A stretch of DNA of 64,000 nt from Bacteroidales bacterium (GTDB lineage: Bacteria > Bacteroidota > Bacteroidia > Bacteroidales > JAADJA01), in assembly GCA_016933115.1 (NCBI GenBank), contig JAFGBL010000172.1, positions 1 to 64,000 of the forward strand, written 5' to 3'. The notes beneath the pieces are model-generated. The model searched no databases. It was not told the DNA's origin and saw only the letters and a list, made by a program, of their open reading frames with translations. Numbering within the stretch: position 1 is the stretch's first letter; every line of letters begins with the position of its first letter. The position numbers and the translations under genes were made by a program. Positions 10,712 to 21,557 of this stretch are shown piece by piece.

Positions 10712-11461
10712 ATGTTGAAAATAAAAAACTTGCATGTCTCCATTGAAGGGAAAGAAATTTTGAGGGGACTGAACCTGGAAGTTAATCCCGGGGAAGTGCA
10801 TGCGGTAATGGGACCCAACGGAACCGGAAAAAGCACCCTGGCTCTGGTGATTACCGGGCGCGAAGGATACGAAATAACCGAAGGTGAAATCACATATAAA
10901 GGAAAAGACCTGTTTGAACTATCCACAGAAGAAAGGGCACTTGAGGGCATTTTTCTCGGATTTCAATATCCGGTGGAAATTCCGGGAGTCAGCATGACCA
11001 ACTTCATGCGTACGGCTCTGAACGAACACAGAAAATACAGAGGTCTGGATCCAATATCGGCAGCCGATTTCCTGGCAAGGATGGAAGAAAAGAGAAAACT
11101 GGTAGACATCCATGACAAGCTCACAAACAGGTCGGTAAACGAAGGGTTTTCGGGTGGTGAGAAGAAAAGGAATGAAATTTTCCAAATGGCTATTCTTGAA
11201 CCATCGCTGGCTATTTTGGACGAAACCGATTCGGGCCTCGACATTGATGCTTTGAAGGTTGTGGCAAACGGAGTAAACAAATTACGTTCGAAAGATAATT
11301 CTACCATTATAATTACCCACTATCAGAGATTGCTTGAGCACATCATTCCTGATTTTGTGCATGTATTGTTCGACGGAAGGATAGTAAAATCTGGCGGTAA
11401 GGAACTGGCTCTTGAATTGGAACAGAAAGGATATGAGTGGCTTAAAGCAGAGGCAGTTTAA
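10712..11461 (+). CDS. sufC: Fe-S cluster assembly ATPase SufC
   Basis: Walker A GPNGTGKST, signature GFSGGEKKRNEI, Walker B LAILDETDSGLDID. Confidence 0.97.
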   Translation: MLKIKNLHVSIEGKEILRGLNLEVNPGEVHAVMGPNGTGKSTLALVITGREGYEITEGEITYKGKDLFELSTEERALEGIFLGFQYPVEIPGVSMTNFMRTALNEHRKYRGLDPISAADFLARMEEKRKLVDIHDKLTNRSVNEGFSGGEKKRNEIFQMAILEPSLAILDETDSGLDIDALKVVANGVNKLRSKDNSTIIITHYQRLLEHIIPDFVHVLFDGRIVKSGGKELALELEQKGYEWLKAEAV

Positions 11462-11482
11462 ATTTATAGGATTAATTGTTTT

Positions 11483-12880
11483 ATGGAAACTGAATTGAAA
11501 GAAAAAATAACCGGACTTTTCGAAAAGAACAGGGAACGCATATTTTCAAACGATCCTCCTGAGATATCACATTTGCGGGAAGAATCATTCAACCGGTTCC
11601 TGGAACTGGATTTCCCTTCAACGCGACTGGAAGGGTGGAAAAATACTGATCTGAAGAAAGTGCTTGGGCGTGATTATAATTTTTATTTCGAACCTTTGGA
11701 TGAAAAAATCGATTTTGATAAAATTTTCCAGTGTGAGGTTCCCGACTTTGATACGCACATTATTTCATTATACAACGGATGGTATATTTACCGCGACAAA
11801 CCACTGGTGAAACTGCCAAATGGAACGATTATAGGGAGTTTTGCAAAGGCATTGAAAGAATATCCTGAAATCGTCCTTAAACATTTTAACAAATATGCCA
11901 AAAACCGGGTAAATGGTCTCAATGCACTGAACACCGCTTACGCGCAGGATGGAGTTTTTATTTATGTGCCTGATGGAGTTGAAGCCTATAAAACCATTCA
12001 GATGGTGAATGTGCTGAACCGGGAGGATGATCTTTTCGTTCAAAACAGAAACCTGGTGGTTTTAGGAAAAAACAGTAAGCTGACCCTTGTGCATTGCGAT
12101 GATTCTCATAATTTCAAATCCAGCTTTACAAATTCGGTTACTGAAATTTATTTGGATGAGGGTTCATACCTTAATCATTATAAACTCCAGAACCTGAATA
12201 ACAATACCTCACTCATCAACTCAACTTTTTTCCAACAGGAAAAGGACAGTAATCTATCGACTTTTGCAATCTCCCTCAATGGCGGATTAATCCGGAACGA
12301 CCTGAATATTACGTTGAATGGTTCTGGCAGTAATGCTGATGTTTTCGGTTTGTACCTGGTGGATAAGGAACAACATGTCGATAACCAGGTATATATCGAT
12401 CATGCCAAACCAAATTGTACTTCCAACGAATTGTTTAAAGGAATACTGGATGATCAGGGAAGCGCGGTTTTTAACGGCCATATCCTGGTTAGGAAAGATG
12501 CTCAGAAAACCAATGCTTACCAAACGAACAGAAATATTCTGTTAACGGATAAAGCTACAGTGAATTCCAAACCATTTCTGGAAATTTATGCTGATGATGT
12601 AAGATGTAGCCATGGTGCAACGGTAGGCCAGTTGGATGACAATGCCATGTTTTACATCAAATCGAGGGGTATCAGCGAATACAATGCAAAACTGCTGTTA
12701 ATGTACGCTTTTGCAGCCGAAGTGATCAACCGGATTTCAATTGCACCCTTAAAGGACCGGATCGATGACCTCGTAAAGAAAAGGCTTCGGGGCGAACTGG
12801 CTGTTTGCGATCAATGTGTATTGCATTGCAAAAATCAGGAAAAGAAGTATGAGTTCAACATTGATATGAGTAAAATATAA
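11483..12880 (+). CDS. sufD: Fe-S cluster assembly protein SufD
   Basis: SufD-type C-terminus (CSHGATVGQLDDNAMFYIKSRGI); operon position. Confidence 0.95.
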   Translation: METELKEKITGLFEKNRERIFSNDPPEISHLREESFNRFLELDFPSTRLEGWKNTDLKKVLGRDYNFYFEPLDEKIDFDKIFQCEVPDFDTHIISLYNGWYIYRDKPLVKLPNGTIIGSFAKALKEYPEIVLKHFNKYAKNRVNGLNALNTAYAQDGVFIYVPDGVEAYKTIQMVNVLNREDDLFVQNRNLVVLGKNSKLTLVHCDDSHNFKSSFTNSVTEIYLDEGSYLNHYKLQNLNNNTSLINSTFFQQEKDSNLSTFAISLNGGLIRNDLNITLNGSGSNADVFGLYLVDKEQHVDNQVYIDHAKPNCTSNELFKGILDDQGSAVFNGHILVRKDAQKTNAYQTNRNILLTDKATVNSKPFLEIYADDVRCSHGATVGQLDDNAMFYIKSRGISEYNAKLLLMYAFAAEVINRISIAPLKDRIDDLVKKRLRGELAVCDQCVLHCKNQEKKYEFNIDMSKI

Positions 12881-12891
12881 AAAAACTTGAT

Positions 12892-14112
12892 TTGAACTTC
12901 GATGTAGAGAAAATCAGAAAAGATTTTCCGGCTTTGAACCAGGAAGTTTACGGAAAGCCGCTGGTTTATTTCGATAACGCTGCAACATCGCAAAAACCAA
13001 GGGTTGTCATCGATACCCTGGTCAGTTATTATTCAGGCATCAACAGCAATGTTCACCGGGGTGTTCATTACCTGAGCCAGCAGGCGACCGAGGCATTTGA
13101 GCAAACTCGCGACCTAATCAGAGATTACATCCATGCAAAAAGTAACTCCGAAATCATCATCACCAAAGGGGCTACCGATTCAATTAACCTGGTGGCCAAC
13201 TCTTTCGGGAGGCATTTTTTTAAACCTGGAGATGAAGTTATTATTTCAGCAACCGAACATCACGCCAATATCGTTCCGTGGCAAGTGATCTGCAAGGATA
13301 CAGGCTCAAAACTGAAAGTGATCCCCACCGATGAAAACGGAAATTTGAATTTGGATTCATTCAAAGGATTGATCTCACACAAAACGAAGATCATTTCAGT
13401 CGGTCATATTTCCAATGCACTGGGTGTCGTGAATCCTATCAGGGAAATTATTAGAATCGCACATCAAAATAACATTCCGGTAATGATCGATGGTGCACAG
13501 GGCATTGTTCACAGGGAAGTGGATGTTCAGGAACTGGATTGCGATTTTTACTGTTTTTCGAGCCATAAGTTTTATGGCCCCATGGGAGTCGGCATTTTGT
13601 ACGGCAGGGAAAAATTCCTTGAGCAAATGCCTCCCTATCAAACCGGCGGTGAAATGATCAAAAGCGTAACATTTGAAAATACCACATTCAATGAACTGCC
13701 TTTTAAATTTGAAACAGGAACTCCCAATGTAGCCGGGGTGATCGGTTTTGGAGCTGCCCTGGAGTACATCAAAAAAATCGGGATGCCTGATATCATCAGC
13801 TATGAAGATGATCTGCTGAAGTATGCACTAAAGAAGCTCAACAATTTGGATTACTTGCAGATTTATGGTAATTCACAGGAGCGTGCCGGAGTTATTTCCT
13901 TTAACCTGAAAGATATACACCCTTACGATGCAGGAACAATTATCGACAAATTCGGTATCGCGGTCAGAACCGGCAACCATTGTGCTCAACCTGTTATGGA
14001 CTTCCTTGGGACAACGGGTACTATCAGGGCTTCAATGGCGTTTTATAATACAAGGGAAGAGGTCGACCGCCTGTTGGTTGCCATCGAAAAGGTAAAGGAA
14101 ATGTTCGGTTAA
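12892..14112 (+). CDS. sufS: Cysteine desulfurase SufS
   Basis: YFDNAATSQKP, PLP-Lys region CFSSHKFYGPMGVG, RTGNHCAQP; apparent TTG start. Confidence 0.96.
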   Translation: MNFDVEKIRKDFPALNQEVYGKPLVYFDNAATSQKPRVVIDTLVSYYSGINSNVHRGVHYLSQQATEAFEQTRDLIRDYIHAKSNSEIIITKGATDSINLVANSFGRHFFKPGDEVIISATEHHANIVPWQVICKDTGSKLKVIPTDENGNLNLDSFKGLISHKTKIISVGHISNALGVVNPIREIIRIAHQNNIPVMIDGAQGIVHREVDVQELDCDFYCFSSHKFYGPMGVGILYGREKFLEQMPPYQTGGEMIKSVTFENTTFNELPFKFETGTPNVAGVIGFGAALEYIKKIGMPDIISYEDDLLKYALKKLNNLDYLQIYGNSQERAGVISFNLKDIHPYDAGTIIDKFGIAVRTGNHCAQPVMDFLGTTGTIRASMAFYNTREEVDRLLVAIEKVKEMFG

Positions 14113-14136
14113 TGGTTAACTTTGTAAAAAAAAATT

Positions 14137-14568
14137 GTGACTATCACTGAAAAAGAACATCAAGTTATAGAGGAATTCAGCCTGTTCGACGACTGGATGG
14201 ATAAATACAACTACCTGATCGAAATGGGCAAAACGACACCAATAATCGATGAGAAGTTCAAAACTGAGCAGTATCTTATTTCCGGATGTCAGTCAAGGGT
14301 TTGGTTATCGGCGGAAATGGCAGACGGGAAAGTTATTTTTAAAGCCGATAGTGACGCCGTGATCACCAAAGGAATAGTTAATCTGCTGATCCGGGTGCTT
14401 TCGAATCAAACACCAGAGGATATTCTGGCAACCGATATGGAATTCGTTGACAAAATCGGGTTAAAGGAACACCTGTCCCCTACCCGCTCCAACGGGCTGA
14501 CTTCCATGATCAAACAAATGAAACTATATGCACTGGTTTATAAAACTAAAAAGGAACAACAAAACTAA
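14137..14568 (+). CDS. sufE: SufE family cysteine desulfuration protein
   Basis: ISGCQSRVWL active-site Cys motif; apparent GTG start. Confidence 0.94.
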   Translation: MTITEKEHQVIEEFSLFDDWMDKYNYLIEMGKTTPIIDEKFKTEQYLISGCQSRVWLSAEMADGKVIFKADSDAVITKGIVNLLIRVLSNQTPEDILATDMEFVDKIGLKEHLSPTRSNGLTSMIKQMKLYALVYKTKKEQQN

Positions 14569-14579
14569 ACGCTTAAACC

Positions 14580-14903
14580 ATGGCGACTGAAATAACAAAA
14601 AATATACTGGGTGATGCCATAGTCGAAGCATTGAAAGATGTTTACGATCCTGAAATACCTGTCAATATTTGGGAACTGGGTATGATTTATGAAATAAAAG
14701 TGGACGACGAACTGAATGCACATATATTGATGACACTGACCACGCCCAACTGCCCGGTTGCCGAATCACTTCCCGAAGATGTCAAATATAAAGTCGAAGG
14801 TATTGATGGAATTAAAAATGTGAAAGTTGAAATTACCTTTGAACCGCCCTGGGATCAAAGTATGATGTCGGAAGCAGCTATGCTTGAGTTGGGTTTTCTA
14901 TAG
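14580..14903 (+). CDS. DUF59/MIP18 family metal-sulfur cluster assembly protein (SufT-like)
   Basis: DVYDPEIPVNIWELGMIY and TTPNCPVAESLPEDV motifs. Confidence 0.92.
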   Translation: MATEITKNILGDAIVEALKDVYDPEIPVNIWELGMIYEIKVDDELNAHILMTLTTPNCPVAESLPEDVKYKVEGIDGIKNVKVEITFEPPWDQSMMSEAAMLELGFL

Positions 14904-14995
14904 CATTACAAAGCGGGATTTTCCAAAATAATATTAGTTTTGTTTGAAAGTTGCAGGTCGGATTTAATTTCAAATTTTAGAGGATAAGAAACGAT

Positions 14996-16894
14996 ATGAC
15001 CCCGGTAAAAGGTGAGTTATTGGCTAAAATTAATTTACCGGAAGACCTTAGAATGCTTCCGGAAGATGATTTGCCGCAATTGTGCGATGAGGTCAGGGAA
15101 TTTATCATAGATGTTATATCGGCCAACCCTGGCCATTTGGCAGCCAGCCTGGGAGCAGTGGAACTGGCAGTCGCCATCCATTACGTTTTCGACACTCCCA
15201 ACGACAAACTTATCTGGGATGTGGGGCACCAGGCATATGCGCACAAAATACTCACCGGTCGGAAAGATGTTTTTTATACCAACCGAAAACTTGGTGGGAT
15301 CAGTGGGTTTCCAAAAATAAAGGAAAGCAAATACGATGCCTTCGGGACGGGCCATTCATCCACTTCCATTTCGGCGGCTCTTGGGATGGCCGTGGCCAGC
15401 TCGCTTCAGGATAAAAACGGCCAACAACACATAGCCGTGATCGGTGACGGTGCCATGACCGGTGGTATGGCCATGGAAGCCCTGAACAATGCAGGAGTTT
15501 CCAAAGCCAATTTGTTGGTGATTTTAAATGACAACCGGATTGCCATCGACACCAATGTGGGGGCCATGAAGGAATACCTCGTCGGGATAACCACTTCACG
15601 CTCCTACAACAGATTTAAAGATTTGGTATGGAAAATCATGGGTGGAAATACACAGTACGGAGCCAACTCCAGGGCAATCGTCAAACAACTTGGGAACGCC
15701 GTGAAGTCATCCATCCTAAAGAAAAGCAACCTGTTCGAAGCCTTTAATTTCAGGTATTTCGGGCCAACAGACGGTCATGATGTCGTTCGAATGGTTAAGC
15801 TGTTAAGAGATTTACAAAGGATACCGGGTCCCAAGTTGCTGCATGTCCTGACAAAAAAGGGGAAAGGCTTATCGAATGCTGAAAACGAGCCGACGGCATA
15901 CCATTCACCCGGGCTTTTCGACCGAAAAACCGGTGAAATCAAAAAAAGCGAATGCCCGGAAAAATTACCGCCAAAATACCAGCACGTTTTTGGTAAAACA
16001 ATGATCGAACTGGCGGAACAAAATGCACGGATTGTCGGCATAACGCCAGCCATGCCTACCGGTTCATCCATGAATATGATGATGCAGGTGATGCCTCACC
16101 GGGCTTTCGATGTAGGAATTGCTGAGCAACATGCAGTGACTTTCGCTGCCGGACTTGCAACCCAGGGGATGATCCCGTTTTGCAATATTTACTCAACCTT
16201 CATGCAGCGTGCATATGACCAGTTGATCCACGATGTGGCACTTCAAAACTTGCATGTAGTTTTTTGTCTCGACCGTGGCGGACTGGTCGGTGAGGACGGA
16301 GCAACACATCATGGTGCCTTTGACCTGGCCTACCTGAGAAGCATTCCGAACATTACCATTGCGTCACCTTTGAACGAGATTGAATTGCGCAATATGATGT
16401 ACACAGCCCAGTTGGAAGGTATGGGCACTTTTTCGATCCGTTATCCGCGGGGAAGGGGAGTAATTCCTGAATGGAGACAACCCTTTGAAAAAATGGAAAT
16501 CGGAAAGGGCATCTGTATCCGGGAAGGAAAGGATATTGCAATCATAGCTATCGGGCATATCGGAAATGTCGCCCTGACAGCTGCAAAAGACCTGGAAAAG
16601 GAAGGAATATCAACGGGTGTTTACAACATGCGTTTTTTAAAACCCATCGATACGCAATTGCTTCATGATATTTTAAAGAAATTCAAAAAGATCATAACAA
16701 TTGAGGACGGGACGGTAGTTGGCGGACTTGGAAGCGCAGTTCTTGAGTTTCAAAACGATCATGGATACAATGCGAAAATTACAAGGCTCGGCATTCCCGA
16801 TAAATTCATTGAACAGGGCTCACCTGAAGAACTTTTCCGTCTCTGCGGATTTGATGCAGAAGGAATAAAATCCGAAGTGAAAAAATTGACCTAA
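14996..16894 (+). CDS. dxs: 1-deoxy-D-xylulose-5-phosphate synthase
   Basis: GHLAASLGAVEL, GDGAMTGGMAMEALN, DVGIAEQHAVTFAAG motifs. Confidence 0.97.
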   Translation: MTPVKGELLAKINLPEDLRMLPEDDLPQLCDEVREFIIDVISANPGHLAASLGAVELAVAIHYVFDTPNDKLIWDVGHQAYAHKILTGRKDVFYTNRKLGGISGFPKIKESKYDAFGTGHSSTSISAALGMAVASSLQDKNGQQHIAVIGDGAMTGGMAMEALNNAGVSKANLLVILNDNRIAIDTNVGAMKEYLVGITTSRSYNRFKDLVWKIMGGNTQYGANSRAIVKQLGNAVKSSILKKSNLFEAFNFRYFGPTDGHDVVRMVKLLRDLQRIPGPKLLHVLTKKGKGLSNAENEPTAYHSPGLFDRKTGEIKKSECPEKLPPKYQHVFGKTMIELAEQNARIVGITPAMPTGSSMNMMMQVMPHRAFDVGIAEQHAVTFAAGLATQGMIPFCNIYSTFMQRAYDQLIHDVALQNLHVVFCLDRGGLVGEDGATHHGAFDLAYLRSIPNITIASPLNEIELRNMMYTAQLEGMGTFSIRYPRGRGVIPEWRQPFEKMEIGKGICIREGKDIAIIAIGHIGNVALTAAKDLEKEGISTGVYNMRFLKPIDTQLLHDILKKFKKIITIEDGTVVGGLGSAVLEFQNDHGYNAKITRLGIPDKFIEQGSPEELFRLCGFDAEGIKSEVKKLT

Positions 16895-16994
16895 CAGGTC
16901 GCCTCTGACCTGTTAAATTGAATTTTTACTGGCCACCCTCTTTTCGACCTAACAGGTCTCCACGCTGCAGGCCGGTTTCGACTTGTTAGGTCAA
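16886..16994. repeat. Inverted-repeat element (about 109 bp) built from GACCTAACAGGTC units between convergent genes; may act as a bidirectional terminator
   Basis: Outer arms TTGACCTAACAGGTC (16886-16900) and GACTTGTTAGGTCAA (16980-16994) are 14/15 complementary; internal units at 16907-16915 and 16946-16958. Confidence 0.85.
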
Positions 16995-18197
16995 GGTTTC
17001 TTCAACCGATTCTACAACCACATTAATAACTATTTGTACCTGTTCATCTGTTAAATCGTAATAAACCGGCAGGCTGATCACCCTGGAATAATTGTCGTAT
17101 GAACCCGGAAACTGCGCCATGTTGTATCCGGCATTTTTATAGTAGGTCATCATGGGCAGCGGAATGAAGTGGACATTTACCGTAACCCCTTTTTCATATA
17201 TCTTCTGTATCATGGCATCCCGGCGCCTCTCCGAAACATCCCTGATCCTTAATAGAAATACATGGTATGAAGATTTTTTATCGGAAGTTTCATATACCGG
17301 GAGCTCTGCCCAGCTATATTCGGCAAATGCACCGGAATAGGCATCGAAAATATGTTTCCGCCTGACCAGCATATCGCTGTCGTATCTCGCCAACTCAACC
17401 AAACCCATGGCTGCGGCAATATCTGTCATATTGAACTTATATCCGGGTTCTGTGATATCATATTTCCACCCGCCGATCTGAACCTTTGAAAAAGCATCCT
17501 TCGACTGCCCATGGAGTGATTTTATCCGAAGATAGCTGTAGATAGCCGAATTATCAAACGGTTCCGGCAGGTTAAGGCAGACTGCGCCACCTTCAGCAGT
17601 TGTAAGGTTCTTAACAGCATGAAAAGAGTAAACCGTAATGTCTGTCAGGTTCCCGGTTCGTTTTCCCTTGTAAATTCCACCGAGGGAATGCGCTGCATCG
17701 GACAGGATCAGAATCCTCCCCAATCGTTGCTGCTCTTCAGTTCGGGCACGGAATTTAGCTTTGACATCAAGTCGTTGAACCAATCGGTTCAAATCGTCAT
17801 AATCACAGGGAAATCCGGCCAGGTCAACCGGCATGATCACTTTGGTTTTGTCGGTTATGGCTTTTTCAACGGCTTTTACATCTATGTTAAAATCCTTCCC
17901 GACATCTACAAAAACCACTTTCGCACCACAATGGACAACCACGTTTGCAGTTGCCGAATAGGTGTAAGCGGGAACGATGACTTCATCACCTTCCTGAACC
18001 CCGAACCAACGCAGCATTAGTTCCAGACCTGACGATGCCGAGCTCACACACAAAGTAGCTTTTTGTCCACCAAATTCGGTCAAATTCTCTTCAAATCGTT
18101 TGACTTTCGGGCCGGTTGTGATCCAGCCCGATTTCAGTGTGTCGATCACCTCATCGATGATCTTCTGGTCCATGCGGGGTGGGGAAAATGGAATCAT
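16986..18197 (-). CDS. DegT/DnrJ/EryC1/StrS family aminotransferase
   Basis: PPRMDQKIIDEVIDTLKSGWITTGPKV, SDAAHSLGG, PLP-Lys region YSFHAVKNLTTAEGGAV. Confidence 0.92.
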   Translation of the reverse strand: MIPFSPPRMDQKIIDEVIDTLKSGWITTGPKVKRFEENLTEFGGQKATLCVSSASSGLELMLRWFGVQEGDEVIVPAYTYSATANVVVHCGAKVVFVDVGKDFNIDVKAVEKAITDKTKVIMPVDLAGFPCDYDDLNRLVQRLDVKAKFRARTEEQQRLGRILILSDAAHSLGGIYKGKRTGNLTDITVYSFHAVKNLTTAEGGAVCLNLPEPFDNSAIYSYLRIKSLHGQSKDAFSKVQIGGWKYDITEPGYKFNMTDIAAAMGLVELARYDSDMLVRRKHIFDAYSGAFAEYSWAELPVYETSDKKSSYHVFLLRIRDVSERRRDAMIQKIYEKGVTVNVHFIPLPMMTYYKNAGYNMAQFPGSYDNYSRVISLPVYYDLTDEQVQIVINVVVESVEETLT

Positions 18198-18203
18198 AAA
18201 GCA

Positions 18204-18231
18204 GTTTGATGTTTGAAGTTTGAAGTTTGAA
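18204..18231. repeat. Short 7-bp tandem repeat (GTTTGAA)x4
   Basis: gtttgat gtttgaa gtttgaa gtttgaa read directly. Confidence 0.9.
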
Positions 18232-18235
18232 GTTA

Positions 18236-19186
18236 TTACAGGTTAGCATCCAGGAATGCCATGATATTTTTTTCGATCCGGCTGTGAATGTCTGAAGTAT
18301 CGGATTTTACAAATTTCTCTCCGGTAATTCCTTCGTACAATTCGATATAACGTTCCGAAACACTCTTTACAAAATCGTCCGTCATGAAAGGCATTTTTTG
18401 CCCGGTTAATCCCTGGAAACCCTGTGTCATCAGCCATTCCCTGACAAACTCCTTGGAAAGCTGTTTTTGTTGCTCCCCTTTGGCAAAACGCTCCTCATAG
18501 CCGCTTTTGTAAAAATAACGTGAAGAATCAGGTGTATGAATTTCATCGATCAGGTAAATCTTACCATCCTTTTTCCCGAATTCATATTTTGTATCAACCA
18601 GGATTAATCCCTTCTCATCGGCTATTTCAGAGCCACGCTGAAACAACTCTTTGGTATATTTTTCAAGTAAATTATAATCCTCCTGCGATACCAAACCCTG
18701 TTGAATGATCTCCTCCCTTGAAATATCCTCATCGTGACCTTCCTTGGCTTTGGTGGTCGGTGTTACGATGGGTTCAGGAAATTGCTGGTGTTCCTTCATC
18801 CCATCCGGGATAGGGACACCGCAAATCTCGCGTGCACCTTTTTTATAGGTTCTCCATGAACTCCCGGTCAAATATCCGCGGATGATCATTTCAACAGGAA
18901 AAGGCTCACAGAAATGGCCGATTGTGACCATGGGATCGGGAGTGGCAATTTTCCAGTTGGGACAAATATCGTTTGTCATATCCAAAAATTTGGCTGCAAT
19001 TTGATTCAACATCTGGCCCTTGTAAGGTATCCCTTTTGGTAAAACGACATCGAAAGCTGAAATCCGGTCCGTTGCGATCATCACCAGGAAACGGTTATCG
19101 ATATTATAAACATCCCTCACTTTTCCCTTATAAACACTCTTTTGACGTGGAAAATTAAAATCGGTTTTTGTGATTGCATTACTCAT
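18236..19186 (-). CDS. purC: Phosphoribosylaminoimidazole-succinocarboxamide synthase
   Basis: [38 protein letters not shown]. Confidence 0.96.
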   Translation of the reverse strand: MSNAITKTDFNFPRQKSVYKGKVRDVYNIDNRFLVMIATDRISAFDVVLPKGIPYKGQMLNQIAAKFLDMTNDICPNWKIATPDPMVTIGHFCEPFPVEMIIRGYLTGSSWRTYKKGAREICGVPIPDGMKEHQQFPEPIVTPTTKAKEGHDEDISREEIIQQGLVSQEDYNLLEKYTKELFQRGSEIADEKGLILVDTKYEFGKKDGKIYLIDEIHTPDSSRYFYKSGYEERFAKGEQQKQLSKEFVREWLMTQGFQGLTGQKMPFMTDDFVKSVSERYIELYEGITGEKFVKSDTSDIHSRIEKNIMAFLDANL

Positions 19187-20180
19187 TTGTCTTCTTTGTA
19201 TTTTGTTTGTTATAAGCTTGAATTATTTTCGTCACCAGTTTATGCCTGACTACATCCCTGTCATCGAGGTATATGAAATCGATACCATCAATCTCCTTTA
19301 AAATCCTTTCGGCCTGAAACAGTCCCGAAGCCTGGTTCCGAGGAAGATCGATCTGAGTGATGTCGCCTGTTACAATAAACCTCGACGACCTCCCCATCCT
19401 GGTGGTAAACATCTTCAACTGCATTTCGGTTGCATTCTGCGCTTCATCGAGTATGGCAAATGCATGGTCCAGTGTCCTTCCGCGCATGAATGCCAATGGT
19501 GCGATCTCGATTGTCCCGTCTTCCAGGTATTTCAGCAATTTTTGCATCGGGATCATATCACGCAAAGCATCATACAATGGCTGAAGGTAAGGATCCAGTT
19601 TATCCCGCAGATCGCCGGGCAAAAAACCCAGGTTCTCACCGGCTTCCACAGCAGGCCGCGTTAAAATGATCCTTTTCACTTCCTTTCTTTTCAACGCCCT
19701 CACTGCCAGTGCCACAGCGGTGTATGTTTTACCGGTTCCAGCAGGGCCGATGGCAAACACGAGGTCGTTTTTCTCAGAACTCTCGACCATTCGCTTTTGA
19801 TTTGGAGTAAGGGGTTTAACCAACAAACCGCCCCTGCCGTGAACCAGTATTCCATTTGCAGTATAATCTGGTTCGGAGCGGGAATAACCTTCATCTTCAC
19901 TAAAAATCTGATCAATCTCCAGTTCATCTATCTTCCCGAACTTCTCATAGTTTAATAACAACAAATTCATTTTTTGTTCAAAATCGTCCAATTCTTCATC
20001 ATTACCGATGGCTTTAATAACCTCACCACGGCTGATGATCTTTAATTTTGGGAAGTAAGATTTAATGAGGTTGATATTTTTATCATTAACTCCTAGTATT
20101 TCAAGCGGGCTGTAGGATGCAAGGTTGATGCTGCGTTCGTTCATAGTTTGGGGTTCAACGGTTTTAAACCTGATCAGCAA
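19179..20180 (-). CDS. phoH: PhoH family ATPase
   Basis: [42 protein letters not shown]. Confidence 0.93.
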   Translation of the reverse strand: MLIRFKTVEPQTMNERSINLASYSPLEILGVNDKNINLIKSYFPKLKIISRGEVIKAIGNDEELDDFEQKMNLLLLNYEKFGKIDELEIDQIFSEDEGYSRSEPDYTANGILVHGRGGLLVKPLTPNQKRMVESSEKNDLVFAIGPAGTGKTYTAVALAVRALKRKEVKRIILTRPAVEAGENLGFLPGDLRDKLDPYLQPLYDALRDMIPMQKLLKYLEDGTIEIAPLAFMRGRTLDHAFAILDEAQNATEMQLKMFTTRMGRSSRFIVTGDITQIDLPRNQASGLFQAERILKEIDGIDFIYLDDRDVVRHKLVTKIIQAYNKQNTKKTNE

Positions 20181-20289
20181 ATAAAAACAAGCGGTTTAAA
20201 AATTTATTCATTGTGGTTTAATTACTACTTTTGACAGGCACAAAATTAATGAATTTCATCACTGAACAGGAAGCGGACCTTATAAATTT

Positions 20290-21063
20290 ATGCCTATTAT
20301 AACTCTTACCAGCGACTGGGGTTTGAAAGATCATTATCTGGCTGCCGTAAAAGGCTCGATTTTGAAAAGATTGCCAGGTTGTACCATCGTCGACATTACA
20401 CATAGTATTCCTCCCTTTAATATTGAGCAGGCTGCTTTTGTTGTTAAAAATGCCTATCCCTACTTTCCTGATGGAACCATTCATATCCTCGGCATCAATA
20501 CGGAAGAATCGGATAAGCTCCCACATACGGTAATTGAAATCAACAACCAGTTTTTTATCGGAACCGATAATGGTATTTTTTCCTTGATTTTCGACAAACA
20601 ACCCGATCGTATCCTGGAACTGAACATTCCGCAGGATTCTGATTTTTTCACTTTTTCGACACGCGACCGGTTCGTGAAAGCAGCCATTCACATCGCACAG
20701 AACAAACCCCTGAAAGAGTTGGGTGAACCGAAATCCAAACTGAATGAGAAAATGTTGTTCAAGCCGGTTACGGATCAAAATAATATCAAAGGGCATGTGT
20801 TGTATATCGATGGTTACCAGAATATTATCACCAACATTGAAGAAAGCCTGTTTAAAGAAATCGGCCGTGGCCGTAAGTTCAGTATTCTTTTCCGCACTTA
20901 CAGCATCACCAAAATCAGTAAATCTTACACCGATGTAGCCCCAGGTGAAATTGTTGCCTTGTTCGATTCGAACCGGTATCTCGAAATAGCCATGAACCAG
21001 GGAAATGCAGCAGGTTTGCTCGGAATGGACTATAAGGACATGGTCCGCATTGAGTTTATCTGA
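20290..21063 (+). CDS. SAM hydroxide adenosyltransferase (DUF62 family)
   Basis: ITLTSDWGLKDHYLAAVKG and DRFVKAAIHIAQ motifs. Confidence 0.87.
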   Translation: MPIITLTSDWGLKDHYLAAVKGSILKRLPGCTIVDITHSIPPFNIEQAAFVVKNAYPYFPDGTIHILGINTEESDKLPHTVIEINNQFFIGTDNGIFSLIFDKQPDRILELNIPQDSDFFTFSTRDRFVKAAIHIAQNKPLKELGEPKSKLNEKMLFKPVTDQNNIKGHVLYIDGYQNIITNIEESLFKEIGRGRKFSILFRTYSITKISKSYTDVAPGEIVALFDSNRYLEIAMNQGNAAGLLGMDYKDMVRIEFI

Positions 21064-21118
21064 TAAACAAAAATCAATTGTTACTGTTAAATATTTCCAA
21101 CCATTTAATCAATTGATT

Positions 21119-21535
21119 ATGGCAGAATTAAAAACCAAACAAAATGATGGAGATGTTTTTTCATTCCTTAATGGGATTGAAGATGACCAAAAGCGGGAAG
21201 ACAGCTTATCGGTTCTTAAACTGATGAAAAAAATCACCGGTGAAGAGCCCAAAATGTGGGGATCAAGCATCGTGGGATTCGGTGATTATCATTACAAATA
21301 CGCGAGCGGAAGAGAAGGCGACTGGTTTTTTACCGGTTTTTCACCCCGTAAACAAGCACTTACCCTTTATATTATGGATTATGTTGGAAAGCATCAAAAT
21401 ATACTGGAAAACCTGGGCAAGTTTAAACATGGAAAAGGTTGTTTGTATGTGAAAAAACTGGACGATATCAATTTAAAAGTGCTGGAGGAATTGATACGTG
21501 AATCGGTTAAAAAGTTGAAATCATTAAATCAATAG
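21119..21535 (+). CDS. DUF1801 domain-containing protein
   Basis: EEPKMWGSSIVGFGDYHYKYASGREGDWFFTGFSPRKQALTLYI signature; ATG at 21119 preferred over the upstream ORF start. Confidence 0.85.
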   Translation: MAELKTKQNDGDVFSFLNGIEDDQKREDSLSVLKLMKKITGEEPKMWGSSIVGFGDYHYKYASGREGDWFFTGFSPRKQALTLYIMDYVGKHQNILENLGKFKHGKGCLYVKKLDDINLKVLEELIRESVKKLKSLNQ

Positions 21536-21557
21536 AGGTGAAATATGTTACAAGGGT

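Noticed and set aside
20218-20796. 192-aa minus-strand ORF
   Set aside because: Antisense to the DUF62 gene, which has clear family motifs
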